Below, in pieces: positions 55,829-64,000 of a stretch of 64,000 bases of DNA. The notes under the pieces are model-generated. The model ran no database searches. It saw only the letters and a list, made by a program, of their open reading frames with translations, and was not told the origin of the DNA. Every line of letters starts with the position of its first letter. Position 1 is the first letter of the stretch. This DNA comes from Branchiostoma floridae. Taxonomy: Eukaryota; Chordata; Leptocardii; Amphioxiformes; Branchiostomatidae. A program made the position numbers and the translations under genes. The DNA lies in NCBI RefSeq assembly GCF_000003815.2, contig NC_049996.1:6218012-6282011 (forward strand), in the 5' to 3' direction.

Positions 55829-57362
55829 TTGTATCTTCCAGCATGTTGATTACTGTGGCTGTATCAGTCTATGTATCTTGAATTCCCAGAAACTGTTCCA
55901 GTGACCCATTTTTTATTTGAAGACTAGTATTGAAGCAGATGTTTGGTGGATGGAGCTGTTCTAACCATGTCTTGGTTGGACTGGCCTATTTCTTTGTGTG
56001 GGAAAATGAATGACCTTATATGGAAGTGTCTGTTTGTCCACACTATAAATAGTGAGGCCAGGTTTGGGAATCCCTTTGCTGGTTGGACATAGCTTCTGTT
56101 TTCAGGGTGGAGGCTTTCTCAGGCCCACTGGTGTTTCCAAAGGTACCTGCAATTCATCAGAGATATGTTTTATGTATTTTATTCGTCTGGATACATATAT
56201 GAATGACACAATTACAGTCATAGTTAGACAATCCTGAGTTATATATCCTAGTTCCTGAAATCTATATTCTGTTGGGGTCTGTGCATATGCATTGTAGAGA
56301 TGATGTAAGATTTTAATGGTTTGAATGTTATGCCTGTATGATTGTGGAGATTAGTTTGGATTATCTGCTTTCTTTGGAAAATATTAGTATCCACGATGGA
56401 TATTATAGTTCAGGTCGTTTTACTTATGTGTATAAAGAGTATTATGCCATAGGTTACTGGGTCAGTGATATTATGATATAAGATTGGGTAATTCTTCTGA
56501 AAAACATGTCAAGATGTTATCTTTCAATGACTTTTGACCCTAATTAAGGTTTGCCTGTTGGTCCACTTGTAAAATGCTTCCTCGTATCTATAAATCCATT
56601 ATTATAATTCAGATTTTATTTCAGTACATACATAGTATGCATTGAAATAAACTAGTCTGGAATATCAAATTCAGTTGATCATATTTCTGTTGTTTCTACA
56701 TCAATTTCAATTTATTGTATATCTATGGAAAGCTTGTGTGATTTTCTTTCTAAGAATAATTTGGTATCAAACTCATTATCATTGTTAACTCATGGAACAC
56801 ACACTAGACTGCTTTCGTGAGTGGGTCACCAAAAAAAGTGCCCAAATTTCCCGCTTCTGTTCAACACTGTATCGTCCAGTTGTTATGTTGTGGGTGACAA
56901 TGTCAATCCATTTTTCATGTAACTTTTGCTGTACAGAACATCCAAGTTTATCATAGTAGAGTATTTTATGATTGTAAATTCATGGAAGGAGCACCAGGCC
57001 TGCTTACGTACAGGAGGGTCACATAAATAAAGTGCAGAAATTACCCTGCCAGGGGGCCCAAACTTACACGACTTACTCCCCGGCACTTCTGGAACATTTT
57101 ACCTCCAACTTTGAACCTCCGCTGCAGTACCTCAACTTGCTGCTATGAGGCCCATTATTGAATTTGACCTTCCAACCCCTACATATCCACCAAATACCAT
57201 GCAAAACCATCCGCAACGTCTCGAATTATGCTGTCCGCAAACAAACGGACACATACTCGGCCCGCTACCATTGTAATGAAAAATGCTACGCCAACCATTT
57301 TCCACCCGACCTTCCTTCCGCTACTCAAATACCAAATATCACGATTGAGAGTCTATTGACAG

Positions 57363-58841
57363 CTACTCTCATGTCCCTAATAAACATACCTTCCGGAATA
57401 AACATACCCCCCGGACAAATCTTCAAAATCTAATAAACATACCCCCCAGAATAAACATACCCCCCGGAAAATGACCAAATTGACATGTAGACTGTGTCCA
57501 TGCTACTTCTGTTCAAGGGAAAGAAGATAATAAGCAGGTAGGTTATTTTCATTTACTTATACCTGATCACCAAATCAGTTAAATATAGCTGTATGAATAA
57601 TGAATATTGAATAACTATAGATATCTTGTTCAAATTATAATATTTTCTCCATTTTCTAATGAAAGGTATACATACTCCTAACCGGAGGCCAACAGTGCTT
57701 TCAAATAATCAACAAGTGAAAATTTACATGTTAACGTTACATGAATTTCTACTCAGAACTTGAAGCAAGTAATCAATAAATATTTTTGTACATTACTTAA
57801 AATTACGGGCATATCAATAAAATCATTATAAATATAGCTCCAAGTACTCAACCATATATGTTTTAGACATAACCACCAATTAAAACACACATCAACACTC
57901 CCAAAATGGACACAAACTGTTCACAAAGTTTTTGTGAGAGCTCGTCTGTGAAGTAGCCCAGCATTCAGGCCACAAATACTAAATATGTTACAGATTATAT
58001 TTTGCCACTAGAAACCGCTTAAATTAGAAAATTTTATGATTATTTCTGAAATTCAACACTCTGAAAATATATATGACATTTTGAGCCCATCATTACACTG
58101 AAATAAAATCATTTTCACCCGTTTACGGCCTCATTTTAGTGATTCGAATCTGCCTCCCAACAGGGTGCTAGCTTTACTGTCAGTGCGTGTTATTCCTGGC
58201 AGCCATGTTGGATCAGTTTCGGTCTTTTTCTTCCAAGTTTAAAGCTGTTTTTAACGACGGATTTCTGCTGTTTTTGGAGAATTTGCGGCCCCAAAACTCA
58301 CATTACAAGGGAAAGAAGGTTCTAATTGTTGTTTCTTATGTGAAGGAATTATTCGTCCGCCCCGTTGTCGCTGCCGATAGCGCATGGAACCATATGGTCG
58401 GAAATATACTGTACCTGTACATGCTAAAATTATGTGATCAGTGTGTTCATTTACGATGTAAATAGAGACTGTAAAAGTTGTTTATATAAAAAATTGTGCT
58501 TCAAAACGTCAGTGTGGCGGCTTATTTTCCCAATAATAACGTTTACTTTGTACATTCATAGCGAAATCGACCGATATTTTACATAATCGCTAGGATGTTT
58601 GGGTCACAGTGGAGGGGAAATCCGAGCTGCTTCGGCCGAAAATAGTGAATTTTGAGCAAAAATACCGCGGACATATGGACAGAAAACCCCAAACTTTTTA
58701 TTATGCGGTTGTCCCTGGTTAGCAAAGCCCCAATTTTAAAAAAAATAATAAACGTACCGTCCCAAATAAGAACGTACCGGGTGGAATTTTCCTGGGAAAA
58801 AAATAAACGTCCCGATACGTTTATTAGGGACATGAGAGTAC
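57363..58841. mobile_element. TIR element (TA target) enclosing a 92-codon ORF
   Basis: TACTCTCATGTCCCTAATAA at the left is mirrored by TTATTAGGGACATGAGAGTA at the right. AATAAACATACCCCCCGG is repeated four times near the left end (57389-57470), and AATAAACGTACC-type copies lie near the right end. The enclosed ORF (58187-58465) is therefore probably element-derived. Confidence 0.7.
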
Positions 58842-58934
58842 TGTAGTTGACCTACATATCGAGACACAACACCTTGCCATAACCAAAAATATAACCTTCT
58901 TGGCGAAGGTAATAAATACAATCATGAAGGCAGT

Positions 58935-60004
58935 TTAATTACCTCCATGAAATGTCATGGAGGTTATATTTTACCCCGCGTTTGTCTGTGTGTCTGTCTG
59001 TGTGTAAACAAGATAACTCAAGAACGGCTGGGTGGATTGGTTTGATACTTGGTGTGTTGGTAGGGTGTGATGAAAGCTGGAAATGATTAGATTTTGGTCC
59101 CCCTAGCGGCTCCCCTTGGTACTGCAGCGCAACTTCCGGTTTTGCTATCTTGGTGTTCTGAACATGCTATGGTCACGATTTTTGAGTATTAGAAAGCTCT
59201 TGTGCTCAGGAAGAAGTGACATAAGTTTTGGCCCCCTAGCGTCTAGTTTTGGGATAGCAGGGGCATTTTTGTCAAAAACTTCTGACGAGGATAACTCAAG
59301 AAGGGAACAACGGATTTTCATGATTTTTGGTATGAAGGTACCTTGGACAATGTTGTACAAGATGAAGTACTAATTATGCAAAATTATATTACATTTGCAT
59401 AATTAATGAGAATATTCTATCATAGCAGTTTTTTCTATTTATCTCTTGTCTTGGACGTGATATGGTCTTGAAATTTAGGTGGTAGATAGCTTTCAGTGTC
59501 ATGACATAGTGGAGCAAGTTTCAGCCCCCTAACATTTAATTTAGGAACTGCAGGGGCGTTTTTGTCAAGACATTCCAAAGAGGATAACTGCAGAAAGGAA
59601 CGACGGATTGGCATCATATTAGGCATGCGGGTACCTTAGGCAAAGATGTTCATAATGATATACATGTTATGCAAATGAGGACTTAATTTGCATAATTAAT
59701 GAGGAAATTGTATAATTCCATTGTTTTCAATAACTGGACTTCAATAAATGTAACACATGTTAACTATGATAGGTGGAATATAAGCAGATACCAAATATGG
59801 TAATGAGGAACTTATTTGCATAATTTATGTAAAAATTGCAAAAACGCTTTATGCTTAATAATGGGAATTTTATAATGGTGACATGTGTACGTTAGTCAAT
59901 GATGAACAATACCATGCATAAATTATGTTAATGTGCTAGTCAATTGCATGAAATTTACGAAAGCTCTAAATTTTCATGGAGGTATGAGGTCGCCGAACTC
60001 TAGT
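58935..60004. repeat. Dispersed repeat, tandem unit 1
   Basis: Starts near ACCTCCATGAAATG and GTTTGTCTGTGTGT, then AACAAGATAACTCAAGAACG, GGTACTGCAGCGCAACTTCC, several TTTGCATAATTAATGAG phrases, and ends TTTTCATGGAGGTATGAGGT. No protein coding. Confidence 0.85.
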
Positions 60005-61053
60005 TTACCCTGTGTTTGTCTGTGTGTGTGTGTCTGTCTGTGTGTCTGTGTGTAAACAAGATAACTCAAGAACAGTTGGGTGGATTGGTTTCATACTTGG
60101 TGTGTTGGTAGGGTGTGATGAAAGCTGAAAATGATTAGATTTTCGGCCCCATAGCGGCTTCCCTTGGTACTGCAGCGCAACTTCCGGTTTCGCTATTTCG
60201 GTGTTCTGAACATGCTATGGTCACGATTTTTTAGTGTTAGGTAACTCTTGTGCTCAGAAAGAAGTGACATAAGTTTGGGCCCCCTAGCATCTAGTTTAGG
60301 GATAGCAGGGGCATTTTTGTCAAAAACTTCTGAAGAGGATAACTCAAGAAGGGAACAACGGATTTTCATGATTTTTGGTATGTAGGTACCTCGGACAATG
60401 TTGTACAAGACAAAATACTAATTATGCAAAATAGGAGCACAGTTGCATAATTAATGAGAATGTTCTATCATAGCAGTTTTTTCAATGTATCTCTTGTTCC
60501 AGACATGCTATTGTCTTGACATTTAGGTGGTAGATAGCTTTTAGTGCCATAAACAAGTGGGGCAAGTTTCAGCTCCCTAACATTTAATTGTGGAACTTCA
60601 GGGGTGTTTTTGTCAAGACACTCCAAAGAGGATAACTGCAGAAAGGAACGACGGATTGCCTGCATTTTAGGCATGCAGGTAGCTTAGGCAAAGATGTTCA
60701 TAATGATATACATGTTATGCAAATGAGGACTTAATTTGCATAATTAATGAGGAAATTGTATATTTCCCTTGTTTTCAATAACTGGACCTCAATACATGTA
60801 ACACATGTTAATTATGATAGGTGGAATATAAGCAGATACCAAATATGGTAACGAGGAACTTATGTGCATAATTTATGTAAAAATTGCAAAACCACTTTAT
60901 GATTAATAATGGGAATTTTATAATTGTGACATGTGTACGTTAGTCAATGATGAACAACACCATGCATAAATTATGTTAATTTGTTAGTCAATTGCATGAA
61001 ATTTACGAAAGCTCTAAATTTTCATGGAGGTATGAGGTCGCCGAACTCTAGTT
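60005..61053. repeat. Dispersed repeat, tandem unit 2
   Basis: Near-identical direct repeat of the preceding 1.05 kb, ending ATGAGGTCGCCGAACTCTAG, about 170 bp before the first LARP4-type exon. Confidence 0.88.
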
Positions 61054-61221
61054 TTCTAATGTGATCTGTCTGCTCTCTACAGGATTTCTAGTCATGATAA
61101 TCATCATCATCATCTGACTCACTAGAGATGATAATGGTTTTTTTTTTTATGTATCTGTATGTTCTGCCATCCATGTAAATTTCCTTTTGACAATATCTGT
61201 GTCTGTGTCTGTATGTAACAG

Positions 61222-61399
61222 GGAACACCAACACAGAAAGGACCACTGGCATTGAATCCCAACGCGAAGGCCTGGCAAAGTCCCATCACGTCCTCCACCC
61301 CAGACTCTGGCATCGGCAGCACGGAAACATGGCAGGAGTCCGGGGAGCATGCACCACCAACACCTGTGGATGTGTCGGTTGATGGATCAACTGGAGAAG
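61222..61399 (+). CDS. LARP4-type exon with PAM2w motif
   Basis: Between GTATGTAACAG and GTGACT. Encodes GTPTQKGPLALNPNAKAW, then STPDSGIGSTETWQESGE, which parallels the ESSWHEI region after PAM2w in LARP4. Confidence 0.88.
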
Positions 61400-62921
61400 G
61401 TGACTCACCAACACAGAAATTACTTGTGTTGTGTTTGCAAAATTGTGCTCAAAGACTAAAAGTAGAAAATAGTGTGATACATAAGATTAGTCTAATCAAC
61501 TATATGATACAATGTTTACTATTGTTGGGTTTTTCAAAGCTTTGAAAGCAAATGATCCAGAAGTTAAGAAAAATTGTTGTCCATAAACAAAATTCTGGAA
61601 GAACATCAATTCCAAAGTGCACAATCTAGTATCCAAATTTTTATTAGCAATGCACGCAAAGTGTATTCTAATTATTGGATGGAAGCCGTGTGATACAAGC
61701 AGTGTGATGCCATAAGATATGGCCTGGTCTGGAACATGTTTTGAACATTTAGAATTTATGAAAGCTCAGGTTTGACATAAAACAGTTAACCACCAGCCTC
61801 TCCTCTACCAAACCACTACTATCATTGCAAGGTTCCTCAGTGATGGTTGAATGTTTAAGTAACATTAGAAGTGATATTGCAAAGACTGATGTCACCTATG
61901 CTTGTGTTCCAGACATCTTCCCCTTGAATGGGGACATCAACGACATGCAGCCAGTTGCCATGTTTCCCTCGTCTCCGAACCCTACCAAGATAACTGACCT
62001 CCAGGACTCCTCGCCAAGCGGAGTCAACTCCCCCCCGGGGAGTGTCAGCTCCCCTCCCAGCAGTGAATATGCCTTCCCATCATCCACCTCGGCAGGACCA
62101 GCTGCTGCAGGTGAGTTCTACAGTTTCTAGCCTGATTAAATCTCGCTTATAGCAGCCCGCCGAACATCCGCCGGGGAGGGGCCAGTTACAGCCCTGGACA
62201 GCGGAGTTTGTGTTACACAGACTATACTGTTTCTTCTGGTACACTGGACCTGCACCTGGATCGGAACCAAAAATTATACCAGTGGTTACCATTTTTAAGA
62301 CTTTAAAGAGAATTATACCTATTTTCAAAGGTAAACTGTAATCTCCAAGCAGATGTTATGGTAGCATAAGTATCAAAAGCTGGCAATGGAGTGTTGATTG
62401 GCAACCAAAGGATCTGTCAAGGAACAAACTTTGACTTTTTTCAGAAAAAAAATTTCGACCTGTCAGCCCAATTTTTTTCAGAAAAAATTCGAGAAGCAAC
62501 AAATTAAATTGTTGTGGCCTAATGATGTAAAATCAGACAACAGTAGCTGTTTACCGTAAAACCATGACATATGAGTAAAAAGTCAAACCTCACACTAATG
62601 TAAGCATCGGCCACTGTGCTACTTCCCATTGTGTCACAATTTGACCTCTCAGTGCAAAATCGCTACATTTATGTGTTGAAGGTAAAATGTTGTATCTCTT
62701 ACCATTTGAAATGGACACAAAAGAGGCAGTTTCTCATGTCAGTGGTGCCTGGCTATGTCCTAACTTTTGTACCTACACAGGTAAGTCTGAATGAATGTGG
62801 TGAAGTTTACATGTTGAGTTTTGTGCTCAGGTGAAGGGGAGGACAGCCAGGGGGCTGCAACCATGAGTCAAGAGGAGCTGAAGAAAGTTCTCAAGTATCA
62901 GCTGGAGTACTACTTCTCAAG
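61222..62921 (+). CDS. LARP4-type La-related protein, 5' exons (gene continues right)
   Basis: Exons 61222-61399, 61913-62110 and 62831-62921 join in phase. The first carries LNPNAKAW, the variant PAM2 (PAM2w) motif by which LARP4 and LARP4B bind poly(A)-binding protein. The second is a Pro/Ser-rich linker with PLNGDINDMQ. The third ends with EELKKVLKYQLEYYFSR, the first helix of the La motif. Known role: cytoplasmic mRNA-binding proteins that bind poly(A), PABP and RACK1 and stabilise messages. The initiator exon was not found; it should end in phase 0 and be short if it resembles vertebrate LARP4. The rest of the La motif and RRM lie beyond the window. Could equally be called LARP4B; probably the pro-orthologue of both. 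Confidence 0.85.
61913..62110 (+). CDS. LARP4-type linker exon
   Basis: Between GTGTTCCAG and GTGAGT, phase 1 in and out. Pro/Ser-rich, likely disordered, starting DIFPLNGDINDMQPV. Confidence 0.8.
62150..62230. repeat. Short dispersed repeat shared with 14.57 kb
   Basis: TACAGCCCTGGACAGCGGAG followed by TTTGTGTTACACAGACTA occurs here and at 14582-14625, with GGGAGGAGCCAG/GGGGAGGGGCCAG ahead of both. Confidence 0.75.
62831..62921 (+). CDS. LARP4-type exon, start of La motif
   Basis: Between TTTGTGCTCAG and GTACGC. GEGEDSQGAATMSQEELKK, then VLKYQLEYYFSR, the conserved first helix of the La motif; leaves in phase 2. Confidence 0.9.
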
Positions 62922-63164
62922 GTACGCATCGGCAACATTGGAATGTGGTACTAGGAATTGGTTTATTGAGTACTCAAAACTTACAGCATAAACTGAATTG
63001 TGAGGTTGGGTGGGATTTATGTTATTCCAGGGGTATGTTTATTTGGGACATAAGAATCATGCACGGTAGGATGGGTTTCAGGACTTTCCCCCTCAGATCT
63101 GTTGAGGATGATTCCCCCCAGGTCAATTCCCTCCCAGACGTTTCCCCGGGTCGTTTCCCCAGAC

Positions 63165-63990
63165 CCCGTTCACATGAGAAAAAAGCAAGTGAGTTAAACG
63201 AGGAATCCGATTAAAATGACCAATCCAAAGCCATGTGAACAGAACTAATCCGATTGGATTGCCCATTTTGGATTGGATTGGATTGGATTGCAATCCACCT
63301 CGCGAGGTGGATTCGACGCGGGCAATCCGATTGCCGCGCAATCCGATTGACCAGAATCGCCCATGTGAACACAATTGGATTGGATTCGGGCTTGTTTCAT
63401 GGTTTTGACATCATACATACGGGTACAGTGGACATTAGACATACAACCATACCTACAACATGGCAAAAAAGTATGATATACGGGTTAGAAAAGAAGTTTA
63501 TGGGCAAGTTTGCTTGCAAAAATCATCTTACCGCTATATATGGTTAACAACCGGACGCCGCAAGATTCGCCGGAACATGTGCACCTGTTCTTTCCGAAAA
63601 TCGTCAGTGCGGCAGAAGACCGACTGGTTCATTTTGGCAATATTGCCCATGAAAATAGCATATGTGGTTTCGTTTCTCTTCTATTGTTGGAGTCAATGTC
63701 CCAACACCACTAAAAAGGCAAATGTTCTACGAGAAAAACAGTCGGAAGCGTGTCTAAACAGAATTTTCGAGTTTGGGTCACTTCACTGCATGCAAGCAGG
63801 GGCAAGCAGTTTTTTAAAACGAAACACAGACTTTTATTTCAGATAAATACGTGATGAAGTCAAATGTTTTGGTAGCAGTTTCTCCTATTCATGCAACTTC
63901 TGCGACAGATACATTTTATATAGTTAAATGTAGAGTATAATCACACCGCGTGTAACATTTCCACCAATGTAGTGGTCACGTGGTGCATGA
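63165..63990. mobile_element. Left end of a Harbinger-like element, running toward the window edge
   Basis: GACCCCGTTCACATGAGAAA resembles the Harbinger-type end at 11267. It is followed by repeated GGATTGGATTG/CAATCC and the palindrome CCACCTCGCGAGGTGG. A 128-codon ORF (63460-63846) beginning MAKKYDIRVRKEVYGQV follows, with no recognised domain. The right end was not seen. Confidence 0.4.
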
Positions 63991-64000
63991 TAGTGCTATA

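Larger units (their letters stand above)
40383..61221. other. Transposon-rich interval before the first LARP4-type exon found
   Basis: No exon of a known gene was recognised here. Identified elements are listed separately. Unassigned stretches near 45.0-46.9, 48.5-49.4, 51.9-52.7, 53.7-55.4 and 55.9-57.3 kb show only AT-rich sequence and repeat scraps. The missing LARP4 5' exon may be inside. Confidence 0.5.

Noticed and set aside
58187-58465. 92-codon ORF as the first coding exon of the LARP4-type gene
   Set aside because: It lies inside TIRs of a transposon-like element with a second copy at 48 kb. A weak AAG-GTTCTA donor would fit phase 0, but there is no other support.

Overview
This is a eukaryotic, intron-rich and transposon-dense window. 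The best guess is an invertebrate chordate, most likely an amphioxus (Branchiostoma). That is inferred from the gene families present (ITPRID/TESPA1-type and tamalin/CYTIP-type genes are familiar from chordates), from short exons with GT-AG splice sites, and from the unusual mix of small DNA transposons, SINEs and LINE 3' ends. There is no operon, ribosome-binding site or other prokaryotic signal. A run of 100 Ns at 16671-16770 is an assembly gap.

Four protein genes can be assembled from exons whose splice phases agree. (1) Minus strand, about 15.6 to 1.5 kb and running off the left edge: an ITPR-interacting-domain protein of the ITPRID2(SSFA2/KRAP)/TESPA1 family, in at least ten coding exons. 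(2) Plus strand, 25.1-30.4 kb: the large subunit of DNA primase (PRIM2), five exons, with all four iron-sulfur cysteines. (3) Minus strand, 39.8-32.0 kb: a complete eight-exon tamalin/CYTIP-type scaffold, with PDZ domain, coiled coil and C-terminal PDZ ligand. (4) Plus strand, 61.2 kb to the right edge: the 5' part of a LARP4-type La-related protein, with a variant PAM2 motif and the start of the La motif.

The rest is mostly mobile or repeated DNA. 5.9-6.84 kb is a GT-rich minisatellite whose unit is a copy of the end of an ITPRID exon. 11.27-12.43 kb has a Harbinger-type miniature element and a hAT-like element side by side. 15.9-24 kb is a mosaic duplication flanking a satellite array that carries a long-inverted-repeat element. 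35.7-36.16 kb is a miniature LTR retrotransposon with identical LTRs that each contain a tRNA-like Pol III promoter. 39.9-61 kb lies between the tamalin start and the first LARP4 exon found, and is almost all transposons and their derivatives.

Three of the four genes (ITPRID, tamalin/CYTIP, LARP4) have human relatives on the Hox-bearing chromosome regions, so the window probably belongs to the ancestral Hox-linked chromosome segment. All assignments are by eye; no database search was run.
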